In this document: one piece after another, positions 1-8,539 of the stretch
Layout of the letters: each line of letters opens with the position of its first letter
How positions within the stretch are numbered: position 1 is the first letter of the stretch
Origin: Fundidesulfovibrio soli
Lineage (GTDB): Bacteria > Desulfobacterota > Desulfovibrionia > Desulfovibrionales > Desulfovibrionaceae
Direction: 5' to 3'
Assembly (NCBI RefSeq): GCF_022808695.1
Contig: NZ_JAKZKW010000003.1
Coordinates: 1-64,000, forward strand
Length of the DNA stretch: 64,000 nt
Translations under genes and position numbers: made by a program
Notes under the pieces: generated by a model
Seen by the model: only the letters and a program-made list of their open reading frames with translations
What the model was told of the DNA's origin: nothing
The model's database searches: none

Positions 1-66
1 GCTGATGTTCTTCAAATACAGCGGACAGTTCGGCCCCGGAGAGGCCTCGGCTGGACCTAGGACAAA

Positions 67-112
67 CCGGAGGCCTCCGGCGGCCAAAGGGAGTTCCTCC
101 CTTTGGAATCCC
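67..112 (-). repeat. Copy 1 of a short 3'-end palindromic element
   Basis: A 10-bp perfect stem (84-93 with 97-106, loop TTC) is flanked on the left by the palindrome CCGGAGGCCTCCGG. Read on the minus strand it runs GGATTCC-hairpin-GGCCGCCGGAGGC. It lies about 110 nt beyond the stop codon of the chemoreceptor gene and is oriented with it. Related copies are at 6275-6311, 6365-6410 and 48644-48690. Nothing else is recognisable in positions 1-160. Confidence 0.75.
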
Positions 113-160
113 GCTTCGCTTCGCGTTCACGGCGGGAGCATCGAGTTCATTCGATACGAA

Positions 161-199
161 AACGCCGGGTGATCCTGACGGATCACCCGGCGTTTTTTT
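161..199 (-). terminator. Rho-independent terminator of the chemoreceptor gene
   Basis: A 15-bp perfect inverted repeat (161-175 with 180-194, loop tgac) rich in GC. On the plus strand it is followed by seven T; on the minus strand by a shorter TTTT. It sits 26 nt beyond the (-) chemoreceptor stop, so it probably works for that gene and also in the opposite direction. Confidence 0.8.
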
Positions 200-219
200 G
201 GGGGGAAAAGGCAGGGATG

Positions 220-2370
220 CTAGGCGGGCAGGGCGTTGGCCCCGGAGCCGTTCTGCATGTCCTCGATGAGCTGCTTGAGCACCACGGCCTGGCGCGAGAG
301 CTGCCCCACGGCCTCCGAGGCCTGGATCATGGCCTGCGAGGTCTCGCCCGAGATGGCGTTGACCTCCTCGATGGAGCGGTTGATCTGTTCGCTGGCCGCG
401 GACTGCTCCTCCGAGGCCGCCGCGATGGAGCGCACCTGGTCGGCGGCGGCGTCCACCAGGGTGACGATCTCCAGCAGGGATTCGCCCGAGGTCTGGGCCA
501 TGCGGGTGGCGTCCTCGATGGCGCCCACGGCCTTCTCCACGGTGACGATGTTGGTGCGCGTGCCCTGCTGGATGCCGGAAATGGACTCCCCCACCTCCTT
601 GGTGGCGGTCATGGTCTTCTCGGCCAGCTTGCGCACCTCGTCGGCGACAACCGCAAAGCCGCGGCCGGCCTCTCCGGCGCGGGCGGCCTCGATGGCCGCG
701 TTGAGGGCCAGCAGGTTGGTCTGGTCCGCGATGTCGGAGATCACATCCATGATCTGGCCGATCCCCTCGGCCTGATGCCCCAGGGAGGACATGTCCGTCT
801 TGAGATTCATGGCCTGGCGCTGCACCTCGCGGATGCTCTCCACCACCTTGGCCACCACGGCGGAGCCGCCCTCGGCCTTGTGCTTGGCGCCCTCGGCGGT
901 CTGCGCCGCCTGGGAGGCGTTGCGGGCCACCTCCAGCACGGTGGCGTTCATCTGCTCCATGGCCGTGGCGGTCTCGGCCACGCGCTGGGCCTGGGTCTGC
1001 GCTCCGGCGCTGGAGTGGTCCACCTGGGCGGAGAGCTGGTCAGAGGCGGAGGCCAGAATTTCAGTCACGTGCTGCAGCTCCCCGGCCACGCGCAACATGC
1101 TGGAGAGCGTCTGGTCAGCCTGCACCCGGGCCGCGTCGGACTCGGCCCTGGCGGCCAGCGAGGCCTCGGCCTGCTCGGCTGCCAGGCGGGACTGCCTGTC
1201 GGCCTCCTCGATCTTCTCCTTGAGGCTGCCCACCATGGTGTTCAGGTTGGCGGCCAGCTCGCCTATCTCGTCCTTCTGGTCCAGCTCCAGGGTGCTGCCG
1301 TAGTCCCCGGCGGCCACCTTGCGGGCGAAGTCCACGCCCTTGCGCACCGGGCCGGTTATGGCCCGGGTGATGAACAGCGAGACGATGGCGCCCAGGCCCA
1401 GGGCCACGGCCAGTCCGATGGCCAGCTCCAGGCGGGCCATGCCCAGCTCCGCGCTGGCCTGCTCGGAAAGCTTGGTCAGCTGCTTGATGCCCGCCTCGGA
1501 GATGGAGGCCGTGCTGGCAAGAATGGCCTGGGCGGCCTTGGCCCCTGCCGCGTTCTGCTCGCGCACGTCGGCGGAGGCGGCGATCTGCTTGTCCAGCCTG
1601 TTGGAATAGACGGTGATGGTCTCCACCAGCGTGTTGAAGGTATTCTTCTGTTCTGCGTCGGTGGCGAAGGCCTTGAGCGTGGCGATGTTGCTGTGCACCT
1701 GCTGGAACAGGGCCTTGGCCTGCTTGTATTCGGCGGCATCGCCCGTGAGGTCGGCGCGCAGCACGTGGAACTGGATGGAGGAGGCCGCCTCCAGGATGCC
1801 GTTGGCGAGCTCAAGGTTCTGGAGGTCGTCCTCCAGCGTGTTCTTGCCCGCGTCCTTGGCGATGGATTTGTGCAGTATGCTCTCGTAGAGGCGGGCCACG
1901 TCCTGCGCGGCCTTGAAAAACCGTTCCGCCGCAGCCACGCGCTCGTCCCTGGCGGCGTTCAGGGCCTCCATGATGACCACGGTCTGGGAGGAGAGTTTTT
2001 CATAGTCGGCCAACTGGGTGGATACGGGGCCGATGGCCTCGCGCAGGGCCACGAGCTTGGGGTAGCGGTCGGCCAGAGCCTGGGCGTCCGCCAGGGCCTT
2101 CTTGGCCTCGGCCATCTGGGCGCGCATGGTCTCGAATTCGGCCTTGCTGCCCGTGTAGGCATAGCCGCGCATGGCGAACATGGCGCGCTGGGCGTGGTTT
2201 TGGATGTCGTTGGCCAACTCGACTTCCGGGACGTATTCGTCCTTGATCCGGGTGGAGGTCTCGCTCACGGAGGACATGCCCAAGAAAGCAACCGCACCGA
2301 GGACGACGACCAGCGCCAGGACCACGCCGAAACCGATCCCGATCTTGAGGGACAGCTTGAAATTCTTCAT
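220..2370 (-). CDS. Methyl-accepting chemotaxis protein
   Basis: Transmembrane chemoreceptor of 716 residues that would signal through CheA/CheW to the flagellar motor. Start chosen at 2370 because GGGAGT lies just upstream and the protein then begins with a normal TM1 (about residues 9-31). The upstream in-frame extension looks non-coding. A long alpha-helical periplasmic sensor (about 35-310) is followed by TM2 (about 312-336), HAMP, and a cytoplasmic helical hairpin whose tip has the conserved signalling signature ([20 protein letters not shown], near residue 560). There is no CheR-tethering pentapeptide at the C-terminus. The ligand cannot be told from sequence. It is a single gene, divergent from cysK. 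Confidence 0.95.
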   Translation of the reverse strand: MKNFKLSLKIGIGFGVVLALVVVLGAVAFLGMSSVSETSTRIKDEYVPEVELANDIQNHAQRAMFAMRGYAYTGSKAEFETMRAQMAEAKKALADAQALADRYPKLVALREAIGPVSTQLADYEKLSSQTVVIMEALNAARDERVAAAERFFKAAQDVARLYESILHKSIAKDAGKNTLEDDLQNLELANGILEAASSIQFHVLRADLTGDAAEYKQAKALFQQVHSNIATLKAFATDAEQKNTFNTLVETITVYSNRLDKQIAASADVREQNAAGAKAAQAILASTASISEAGIKQLTKLSEQASAELGMARLELAIGLAVALGLGAIVSLFITRAITGPVRKGVDFARKVAAGDYGSTLELDQKDEIGELAANLNTMVGSLKEKIEEADRQSRLAAEQAEASLAARAESDAARVQADQTLSSMLRVAGELQHVTEILASASDQLSAQVDHSSAGAQTQAQRVAETATAMEQMNATVLEVARNASQAAQTAEGAKHKAEGGSAVVAKVVESIREVQRQAMNLKTDMSSLGHQAEGIGQIMDVISDIADQTNLLALNAAIEAARAGEAGRGFAVVADEVRKLAEKTMTATKEVGESISGIQQGTRTNIVTVEKAVGAIEDATRMAQTSGESLLEIVTLVDAAADQVRSIAAASEEQSAASEQINRSIEEVNAISGETSQAMIQASEAVGQLSRQAVVLKQLIEDMQNGSGANALPA

Positions 2371-2480
2371 AACGACTCCCGATGCCGAAGAGGATATCCG
2401 TAAAAAGATGAGTGACGCGAACTGGTTGGGGTTCGCAAGTTCCATCGTATCTAGAGGGGCCATTCATTCACCGGGTTACC

Positions 2481-2495
2481 ACATTTGTCAAATGT
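2481..2495. promoter_or_regulatory. Perfect 15-bp palindrome upstream of the chemoreceptor
   Basis: ACATTTG-T-CAAATGT is a perfect 7+1+7 inverted repeat. On the minus strand it contains TTGACA, a consensus -35 for the chemoreceptor about 110 nt downstream, although no strong -10 follows at the right spacing. It sits in the 268-nt divergent space between the chemoreceptor and cysK and is a candidate operator, for example for a Crp/Fnr-type regulator. That assignment is a guess. Confidence 0.4.
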
Positions 2496-2638
2496 CTCTT
2501 TTCAGTCGGGATGAAGGCGGCCCTGGGGCGGAGGGAAATTCCACACCCTCTTCCGACCGCATCTGGCGGTCTTCCCTGAATGGGTCTATAGTGGGCACTT
2601 GCAAAAGAACCGCGCCTGGCGCGCAGAGAGGATACCCC

Positions 2639-3577
2639 ATGAAAATAGCAGAGAGCATGGTGGAGCTGGTCGGCAAGACGCCCCTGGTCCGCCTGAACAG
2701 GATAGGCCAGGGTCTTGGCGTCACGCTGGTCGCCAAGCTGGAGTCCGCCAACCCGTGCTTTTCCGTGAAGGACCGCATCGGCCGCAACATGATCCTCGAC
2801 GCCGAGAAACGCGGCGTCCTGGACAAGGACACGGTGATCGTGGAGCCCACCAGCGGCAACACCGGCATCGCCCTGGCCTTCATGTGCGCGGTGCGCGGCT
2901 ATAAACTCATCCTGACCATGCCCGAATCCATGAGCCAGGAGCGCCGCACCCTGCTCAAGGGCTTCGGGGCGCAGCTGGTGCTCACCGAGGCGGCCAAGGG
3001 CATGCGCGGGGCCATCGAGAAGGCCCACGAACTCGTGGCCGAGCTGCCCAAGGCCTTCATGCCCATGCAGTTCGCCAACCCGGCCAACCCCGAGGCCCAC
3101 GCCCTGACCACCGCCGAGGAGCTCTGGAGCGACACCGACGGCGCGCTGGACGCATTCGTGGCAGGCGTTGGCACGGGCGGCACCATCACCGGCGTGGGGC
3201 GCGTGCTCAAGCCGCGCAAGCCCGGCCTCCAGGTGGTGGCCGTGGAGCCTGACGCCTCCCCGGTGCTCTCCGGGGGGCAGCCCGGACCCCACGCCATCCA
3301 GGGCATCGGAGCGGGTTTCGTGCCTGACGTGCTGGACACCGCCCTGCTCGACGAGGTGGTCCGCGTCGCCAACGAGGACGCCCTGGCCATGGCCAGGCGC
3401 CTGATACGGGAGGAGGGCATCCTCTGCGGCATTTCCTCCGGGGCCAACTGCCACGCCGCGCTGGAGCTGGCCAAACGGCCGGAGAACAAGGGAAAGATGA
3501 TCGTGTTCATCGTTTGCGACACGGGCGAGCGTTACCTGAGCACGGCCCTGTTCACGGCCATGGAGGGCGCGAAATGA
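2639..3577 (+). CDS. cysK: Cysteine synthase (O-acetylserine sulfhydrylase)
   Basis: PLP enzyme of 312 residues that makes L-cysteine from O-acetyl-L-serine and sulfide in the cytoplasm. The PLP lysine is K44 in the SVKDR motif, the substrate-binding TSGNTG loop follows, and the C-terminal GISSGA segment is present. Length matches the family. ATG at 2639 was chosen because AGAGAGG lies upstream and the preceding in-frame sequence overlaps the opposite-strand chemoreceptor. A TATAGT -10-like box is at 2587-2592. The stop overlaps the start of serine acetyltransferase (ATGA), so the two steps of cysteine synthesis are translationally coupled. CysK and CysE usually form a complex. Confidence 0.95.
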   Translation: MKIAESMVELVGKTPLVRLNRIGQGLGVTLVAKLESANPCFSVKDRIGRNMILDAEKRGVLDKDTVIVEPTSGNTGIALAFMCAVRGYKLILTMPESMSQERRTLLKGFGAQLVLTEAAKGMRGAIEKAHELVAELPKAFMPMQFANPANPEAHALTTAEELWSDTDGALDAFVAGVGTGGTITGVGRVLKPRKPGLQVVAVEPDASPVLSGGQPGPHAIQGIGAGFVPDVLDTALLDEVVRVANEDALAMARRLIREEGILCGISSGANCHAALELAKRPENKGKMIVFIVCDTGERYLSTALFTAMEGAK

Positions 3578-4497
3578 TGCGCGAGCACCACGTGCTGGTC
3601 AACATGACCCCCGACAAGTCCGTCATCGAGGACGTGGTGGGCCGGCTCACCGCGCCCAGCTCCTACCAGGCCTTCGCCAGCCGCAAGCTCACCGACGCGC
3701 CCATGCCCTCCATAGAGGTGCTGAGCGAGGTGATGAAACGCCTGAAGGCGGTGCTGTTCCCGGGATACTACGGCGACTCCGAGGTGACGCCCGACACCCT
3801 GGCCTATCACACCGGCGCGCACCTGGACATCGTGTTCCGCCGCCTGGCCGACCAGATCAAGCGCGGCTTCTGCTTCACCTGCATGGGCGAGAACAAGGCC
3901 TGCACCGGCTGCGAGGAGCAGGCCATGGAGAAGGCCACGGCATTCCTCCAGAGCCTGCCCGCCATACGGGACGCGCTCATCCTGGACGTGCAGGCCGCCT
4001 ACGAGGGCGACCCCGCCGCCAAGAGCCCCGGCGAGACCATCTTCAGCTACCCCAGCGTGGCGGCGCTCATCCACCAGCGCGTGGCCCACAGCCTGCACGT
4101 GCTCGGGGTGGACATCATCCCCCGCATCATCACCGAGATGGCCCACGCCGTCACCGGCATCGACATCCACCCCGGGGCCACCATCGGCAAGGGCCTGTTC
4201 ATCGACCACGGCACCGGCGTGGTCATCGGGGAGACCTCCATCATCGGCAACAACGTGCGCCTCTACCAGGGCGTGACGCTCGGGGCCAAGAGCTTCCCCA
4301 AGGACGAGCACGGCAACCCCGTGAAGGGCCTGCCCCGCCACCCCATCGTGGAGGACGACGTGGTCATCTATTCCGGGGCCACGGTGCTCGGGCGCATCAC
4401 CGTGGGCAAGGGCGCGGTGATCGGCGCCAACGTGTGGGTCACTTCCGATGTGGAGCCGGGCGCCAAGGTCCTCCAGGCCAGAAACCCCAAGGAGTAG
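3574..4497 (+). CDS. cysE: Serine O-acetyltransferase (EpsC/CysE family)
   Basis: Transfers acetyl from acetyl-CoA to serine, giving O-acetylserine for CysK. 307 residues. An alpha-helical N-terminal region is followed by a left-handed beta-helix of hexapeptide repeats ([13 protein letters not shown] through [12 protein letters not shown]), with the catalytic-type HG dipeptide in FIDHGTG. The start overlaps the cysK stop by four bases; two ATG codons in tandem (3574, 3577) could each serve. The N-terminal domain carries an unusual CxxC-x6-CxxC cluster (C100, C103, C110, C113), not part of the classic E. coli enzyme, that could bind zinc or iron-sulfur. Confidence 0.93.
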   Translation: MMREHHVLVNMTPDKSVIEDVVGRLTAPSSYQAFASRKLTDAPMPSIEVLSEVMKRLKAVLFPGYYGDSEVTPDTLAYHTGAHLDIVFRRLADQIKRGFCFTCMGENKACTGCEEQAMEKATAFLQSLPAIRDALILDVQAAYEGDPAAKSPGETIFSYPSVAALIHQRVAHSLHVLGVDIIPRIITEMAHAVTGIDIHPGATIGKGLFIDHGTGVVIGETSIIGNNVRLYQGVTLGAKSFPKDEHGNPVKGLPRHPIVEDDVVIYSGATVLGRITVGKGAVIGANVWVTSDVEPGAKVLQARNPKE

Positions 4498-4500
4498 CGC

Positions 4501-5721
4501 ATGTCCTCGGCCAAGCTGGTGATCGCCATGGTGGGGCTGCCCGCCTCGGGCAAGTCCACTGTGGCCTCCAAGATAGCGCAGTGCCTGGCGGCCGAAGGCG
4601 TGGCCGTCCGCGTGTTCAACAACGGCGACGTGCGCCGCGAGATGCTGGCGGGGCAGGACTCCGCCAGCCCGGAGTTCTATTCCCCGGCCAACCGCGAGGG
4701 CGCGGCCCTGCGGGAGAAGATCGCCCGCATCAACCTGGAGCGTGCGGCGGACTATCTGCGCGGCGGGGGCGAGGTGGCGGTGCTGGACGCCACCAACGTC
4801 TCGGCGCAGCGCCGCAGGGTCATCAAGCAGATGATGGCCGGGCACACCCAGTTCTTCATCGAGTGCGTCAACCCGGACCCGGAGCTCCTGGCGGCCAGCA
4901 TCTCCCGCAAGGCCAAACTGCCCGAGTTCAGCCATCTGCCGCAGGAACAGGCCGAGCAGCACTTCCGGGAGCGCATCGGATACTACGAGACCATCTACAC
5001 CCCCCTGGCCGACGAGGAGAACTTCGTGGTGCTCGACACCCTGGACAACCGCATCCTCCGCGAGCGTGTCCAGGCCGTTCTGCCCTACTACCGCATCCTG
5101 CGGGACTTGCTGGTCTCCGACTGGGTGCGAAGCCTCTACCTGGCCCGTCACGGCGAGACCGCCTACAACCTGGAGATGCGCATAGGCGGCGATTCCGACC
5201 TCACGGCCCGGGGCATGGTCCAGGCCCAGGCCCTGGCCTGGGCCTTCAAGGAGGTGCCCCTGCCCTACGTGTTCACCAGCACGCGCAAGCGCACCCGCCA
5301 GATGGCCATGGTGCTCTGCGACGGCCGGGAGGACTGCCGGACCATCGCCCTGCCCGAGTTCGACGAGATAGACGCGGGCGTGTGCGAATCCATGACCTAC
5401 GACCAGATCGCCAGGGACATGCCCTCCGTGCACGAGGCCCGCACCCGGGACAAGTTCCATTACGTCTACCCCGGGGGCGAAGGCTACGTGACCCTGCAGG
5501 AGAGGGTGGAGCGGGGAGTGAAGAAGGCGCTCTATCTCTCCGGCAACGCGGAGAACATCCTGATCATCGGGCATCAGGCCGTGAACCGCATGATCCTCTC
5601 CCATTTCCTCTACCGGCGCACCGGGGACGTGCCCTACATACACATCCCGCAGGACCGCTATTTCCACATCGTGTCCACCCAGTCCCGCAAGCTTTTTGAA
5701 CTGGTCAGATTCATGGGTTGA
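4501..5721 (+). CDS. 6-phosphofructo-2-kinase / fructose-2,6-bisphosphatase-like fusion
   Basis: A 406-residue fusion. The N-terminal P-loop kinase half has Walker A GLPASGKST at residues 12-20 and the FNNGDVRR and DATN segments typical of 6-phosphofructo-2-kinases. The C-terminal histidine-phosphatase half has the RHGE motif with phospho-acceptor H217 and a second catalytic H358 in GHQAVNR. The order is that of eukaryotic PFKFB enzymes, which set fructose-2,6-bisphosphate levels. The start lies 3 nt after the cysE stop, with AAGGAG inside the cysE end, so it is the third gene of the cysK operon. Whether the bacterial protein makes F2,6BP is unknown; the kinase could act on another phosphosugar or nucleotide. 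Confidence 0.85.
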   Translation: MSSAKLVIAMVGLPASGKSTVASKIAQCLAAEGVAVRVFNNGDVRREMLAGQDSASPEFYSPANREGAALREKIARINLERAADYLRGGGEVAVLDATNVSAQRRRVIKQMMAGHTQFFIECVNPDPELLAASISRKAKLPEFSHLPQEQAEQHFRERIGYYETIYTPLADEENFVVLDTLDNRILRERVQAVLPYYRILRDLLVSDWVRSLYLARHGETAYNLEMRIGGDSDLTARGMVQAQALAWAFKEVPLPYVFTSTRKRTRQMAMVLCDGREDCRTIALPEFDEIDAGVCESMTYDQIARDMPSVHEARTRDKFHYVYPGGEGYVTLQERVERGVKKALYLSGNAENILIIGHQAVNRMILSHFLYRRTGDVPYIHIPQDRYFHIVSTQSRKLFELVRFMG

Positions 5722-5785
5722 TCTGCGTCCGGCAAAGTGCCATAGCTCAAGGGGGGGGTAACATCACACCCAGTGGGAGGATAGT

Positions 5786-6181
5786 ATGCTCGGATTGGAA
5801 AAACGTGTCGACGCCATGAGGGACATGCAGGGCATTTCCAGCACGGAAGCGCAGAGCCCCGCCAAGAGCACCGCAACAACGGGCATCATGCTGGCCCTGG
5901 TGGCCATCGTCGTCGCGGTGGGCGTCTATTTCGCGGTGGACGGCAAATACGCCGGCAAACTGAGCGCCTCGGAAACCCGCCTGGCCGCCATGGAAGCCAA
6001 GGTGGCCGAAGCGGTGAACGCCCCCAAGGAGATGGCCCGCAAGGCGATCGCCGCCAACAACCTGGACGAGATGGCTCTGAAGGTCAACCAGCTCAAGGGC
6101 CAGCTCGAAGCGGCCCAGCAGGAGAAGCTGGCCAAGATCGAGGAGCTGGTGAAGGGCCTGCAGGCAGACATGGCCAAATAG
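5786..6181 (+). CDS. Small bitopic membrane protein with coiled coil, unknown function
   Basis: 131 residues: a short polar N-terminus, one TM helix (about residues 33-52, IMLALVAIVVAVGVYFAV), then an Ala/Glu/Lys-rich helical tail (about 60-131) with heptad character, predicted coiled coil. It would be anchored with the long tail probably outside the cytoplasm. A good RBS (GGGAGG, 8-10 nt upstream) supports the start. It lies 64 nt behind the PFK-2-like gene, has its own terminator, and may or may not be part of that operon. No family recognised. Confidence 0.75.
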   Translation: MLGLEKRVDAMRDMQGISSTEAQSPAKSTATTGIMLALVAIVVAVGVYFAVDGKYAGKLSASETRLAAMEAKVAEAVNAPKEMARKAIAANNLDEMALKVNQLKGQLEAAQQEKLAKIEELVKGLQADMAK

Positions 6182-6208
6182 GCTTCACCCGGAATCGGTA
6201 TCGAAAAT

Positions 6209-6248
6209 GGCCGCCGGAAGCATCGCTTCCGGCGGCCTTGTTTGTTTT
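6209..6248 (+). terminator. Rho-independent terminator after the small membrane protein gene
   Basis: A 13-bp perfect stem (6209-6221 with 6225-6237, loop atc) is followed by TTGTTTGTTTT. The core GGCCGCCGGA is reused in four other terminators in the window (23920, 25878, 27091, 27989). Confidence 0.9.
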
Positions 6249-6274
6249 CCAGGGGCACGTAGGCGGCAAGGAGC

Positions 6275-6311
6275 GGATTTCCAAAGGGTGTAGCCCTTTG
6301 GCTGCCGGGGC
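6275..6311 (+). repeat. Copy 2 of the 3'-end palindromic element
   Basis: GGATTT is followed by an 8-bp stem CCAAAGGG/CCCTTTGG (6281-6288 with 6294-6301) and then GCCGGGG. It is in plus orientation, downstream of the plus-strand small membrane protein gene and its terminator, and back to back with copy 3, which belongs to the convergent gene. Confidence 0.65.
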
Positions 6312-6364
6312 TTCCATCACAACCTGCGGGCCGAATCAGACACTAGGGACATTGCGAACCGGAA

Positions 6365-6410
6365 GACGCCTCCGGCGGGCAAAGGGAGTTCCTCCCTTTG
6401 CGATCCCTTC
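6365..6410 (-). repeat. Copy 3 of the 3'-end palindromic element
   Basis: 9-bp stem CAAAGGGAG/CTCCCTTTG (6380-6388 with 6392-6400), flanked by GCCTCCGGCGG on the left. On the minus strand it follows the stop of the NapH-like gene by about 27 nt. The core from CAAAGGG to CCCTTTG is identical to copy 1. Confidence 0.7.
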
Positions 6411-6436
6411 CCGCTTCGCGTCGTCCTTGTGAACGT

Positions 6437-7222
6437 TCAGGGCTTGGCGTTCTTCGGGGGCTTGCCGAACCCGATGGCGTCCACCGGGCAGCTGCCCAGG
6501 CAGTCGCCGCAGTTGGTGCAGCCGCGTTCGTCCGGACGCGCGCCCATCTCGCAGACCTTGCGGCACTTGTCGCAGCCGTTGCAGGCCTCGGTCTTGTAGA
6601 ATCGCAGCAGGCTCAGGCGGTTCAGCAGCCCCAGCCCGGCCCCGGTGGGGCAGGCGAAGCGGCACCAGAAATTGGCCAGTATCAACCCGGCGGCCAGCAG
6701 CCCCAGCACCACGGCCGTGCGCACGAGCCAGAACGTGCCCGCGTGCTCGAAGGTCAGGGCCACGGAGCCGAAAAACTCGCCTGCGCGGATGGGCACGTTG
6801 CCGCGTGGCTGGCCCAGGGCGAACCACACCCATGCGCATAGCAGCAGCGCCGCTATCCCGCCGTAGGATGCGGCCGAGGTCCAACCGTTGCGAATCCTGG
6901 CCTTGAGGGGCGCCACAAGCCCGAGCAGTTGGTTGACCAGACCGCCTGGGCAGGCCCAGCCGCAGAAGGCGCGGCCCACGGCCAACGCCGAGAGCGGCAG
7001 CAGCAGCCAGAGGCCCCAGAACATGGTCAGGAGCCTGCCGTGGCAGGTGATGACCGGGCAGTTTTGGCAGCTGACGTATGGCACGATGAACGGGCAGCGG
7101 AAGATGCCGTAGAAGGACCATTGGCCCAAGAGGGCGAGCATTCCGAGCTGCACGGTCCTCCTGATCGCGCGCAGGCGGGTGGTGCGGGCCGGGTGCAGGG
7201 GGCTGGCGATGACCTCAGACAT
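6437..7222 (-). CDS. NapH-like membrane polyferredoxin (4Fe-4S)
   Basis: 261-residue integral membrane iron-sulfur protein of the NapH/CcoG type. It has about four to five hydrophobic segments, a CxxC...C pair near TM1 (CPFIVPYVSCQNCPVITCH) and an FCGWACPGG motif typical of the family. A C-terminal cytoplasmic ferredoxin domain has two [4Fe-4S] signatures (CNGCDKCRKVC and CTNCGDCLGSCP). Such proteins pass electrons between quinol or ferredoxin and periplasmic partners. Its start overlaps the stop of the ModA-like gene by 8 nt (ATGTCTGA), so the two are co-translated. No Nap or Nos catalytic subunit is nearby, so the electron acceptor is unknown. Confidence 0.85.
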   Translation of the reverse strand: MSEVIASPLHPARTTRLRAIRRTVQLGMLALLGQWSFYGIFRCPFIVPYVSCQNCPVITCHGRLLTMFWGLWLLLPLSALAVGRAFCGWACPGGLVNQLLGLVAPLKARIRNGWTSAASYGGIAALLLCAWVWFALGQPRGNVPIRAGEFFGSVALTFEHAGTFWLVRTAVVLGLLAAGLILANFWCRFACPTGAGLGLLNRLSLLRFYKTEACNGCDKCRKVCEMGARPDERGCTNCGDCLGSCPVDAIGFGKPPKNAKP

Positions 7223-8078
7223 CCTTCACCCCCAGCTTCTCGGTGAGTTCGCGCCCCTTGTCCGACACGGCTGGGATGAAGCCCGCCCGCTCCAGGGTGG
7301 CCTGGGACTGGGAGGAGAGCATGTGCTCCACGTAGTCCTGGGCGCGGGAGCGATCCTTTGCGCTCTTCATCACGCCGATGGTGAAGGTCAGCGGCGGCGG
7401 CGGGAAGAACTTCGCGTCGATGGGCACCACGTCGAGCTTCCCGGCGAAGCCGGGCAGGCGGGTGACGCGCAGCTCCACGATGGAGACGTCGCCCTTGCCG
7501 GAGATGACGTCGTCCATGGTGCGCTGCACGCAACTGCCCAGGCTCACTGCGTTGGCCATGGCCTGGTCGTGGACGCCGGACTTCTTGAGGATGGCTATGG
7601 CCGCAGCTCCGCCCGGCGGAGATGCCTCGGGGGCAAGCACCACGCGCACGCCGGGGCGGGCCATGTCCTCGATGGAGGCGATTCTGGCCGGGTTGCCCTT
7701 GGGCGTCACCAGCACGTAGCTGGTGAAGCACAGCGGCGAGAATGAAACCATCTTGCCCGTCTGGCGCAGCTTCTTGGCCAGGTCGAGCACGCGCCCGGCG
7801 AAGACGTCCGTTTCGGCGCTTCCCAGCAGGGACTTGCCCAGCGCCGCTGCGAAGGCTCCGGTGTAGGCCACGCGGCACCCCGTGCGGGCCTCGTAGGCTT
7901 GGTTGGCTGGGATCATCGCCTCTGCCAGCCCCCCGCAGGACCAGACCTGCAACAGCCCGCCCGCGGCCGCGCGCGACGGCGCAACAGGCAGCACCGCGCC
8001 CGCGATGGCCGCCGCCGTGGAGGCCGCGGCCGATTTTAGAAAGTCCCTCCGCCCCCTCGATGTGTCCGAGGAATCCAT
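7215..8078 (-). CDS. Tat-exported ModA-like substrate-binding protein
   Basis: 287 residues. The start at 8078 gives a twin-arginine signal (RRDFLKSAAAS, about residues 10-20, followed by a hydrophobic stretch ending near SRA) and has GGGAGGGG upstream. The mature part resembles molybdate/tungstate or other anion-binding proteins of the ModA type: LLQVWSCGGLAEAMIPANQAYEARTG start, then a FAGRVLDLAKKL segment and a C-terminal SQATLERAGF motif. There is no permease or ATPase gene; the partner is the overlapping NapH-like polyferredoxin. Tat export hints at folding or cofactor loading before export. The ligand is not determinable from sequence. Confidence 0.8.
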   Translation of the reverse strand: MDSSDTSRGRRDFLKSAAASTAAAIAGAVLPVAPSRAAAGGLLQVWSCGGLAEAMIPANQAYEARTGCRVAYTGAFAAALGKSLLGSAETDVFAGRVLDLAKKLRQTGKMVSFSPLCFTSYVLVTPKGNPARIASIEDMARPGVRVVLAPEASPPGGAAAIAILKKSGVHDQAMANAVSLGSCVQRTMDDVISGKGDVSIVELRVTRLPGFAGKLDVVPIDAKFFPPPPLTFTIGVMKSAKDRSRAQDYVEHMLSSQSQATLERAGFIPAVSDKGRELTEKLGVKDV

Positions 8079-8148
8079 GCGCCCCTCCCTGCTCCGGCCC
8101 TTCGCGGTGGAACCGCTCGTGTGGAATGGGCGCATCATACTGTGTAAA

Positions 8149-8178
8149 TATCTATGAATAAAATAGATAATATCTATT
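8149..8178. promoter_or_regulatory. Three-half-site palindromic operator candidate
   Basis: AATAGATA-A-TATCTATT (8162-8178) is a perfect 8+1+8 inverted repeat. A third half-site TATCTAT lies at 8149-8155. This AT-rich island is immediately upstream of the (-) ModA-like/NapH-like operon (start 8078) and is the only AT-rich stretch in the area, as expected for a promoter-operator. The regulator is unknown. Confidence 0.55.
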
Positions 8179-8180
8179 CG

Positions 8181-8470
8181 AGGCGTGCTGCCGGGGAGCC
8201 TTGCGCAATAGGCGGCGTCCGAGGCGGCGGCTGAAGTGCAAGTCAGGCGGACGTACCGTAGGCCTGGCAACCGTTGGTTCCGGCAAACGGAGAACCGGCA
8301 TTCAGGGGGCCGACAGGCTGTGGCCGGGCGACCGGAGTGCAGGCGGACAGCGGGGTAGGCGGGCGTGGTCGGGCGACAGGTGGGCAGCCAGGTGGGCAGG
8401 CAGGCCGTGGTTGAGCAATCGCTGGATCGTCAACCGGGGCCGGGCGAGCAACCGGCGGCGATGTTCAGGG
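8181..8470. other. G-rich spacer without a recognisable gene
   Basis: About 290 nt between the operator and the porin terminator. The sequence is repetitive and G-rich (recurrent GGGCGAC, GGGCAG and AACCGG words) and has no RBS-start pair or family-like reading frame on either strand. It may be decaying DNA or form G-rich secondary structure; I see no function. Confidence 0.5.
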
Positions 8471-8480
8471 CGACGCGCGC

Positions 8481-8513
8481 AAAAAAAACGGCCGGGACTT
8501 TCGTCCCGGCCGT
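8481..8513 (-). terminator. Terminator of porin gene 1
   Basis: 11-bp perfect stem ACGGCCGGGAC/GTCCCGGCCGT (8488-8498 with 8503-8513), followed on the minus strand by eight T. It lies 27 nt after the porin stop. The porin 2 terminator at 10227 uses the same stem. Confidence 0.92.
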
Positions 8514-8539
8514 ATGGCGCATGTCCGGCGGAATCCTTT

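Noticed and set aside
103-2403. Long plus-strand open frame of 766 codons over the chemoreceptor gene
   Set aside because: Low-complexity Gly/His/Leu/Arg translation typical of the antisense frame of a GC-rich gene; no RBS or domain. Similar antisense frames over the porins, RND pump, cstA genes, malate synthase and the GGDEF-EAL gene were rejected for the same reason.
2570-2600. Sigma-54 promoter for cysK (GGGCACTTGC)
   Set aside because: GG and GC are too close together; the ten-base spacing required for sigma-54 is absent.
8181-8470. Tandem repeat array in the G-rich spacer
   Set aside because: GGGCGAC, GGGCAG and related words recur but with irregular spacing and sequence; not a true array.
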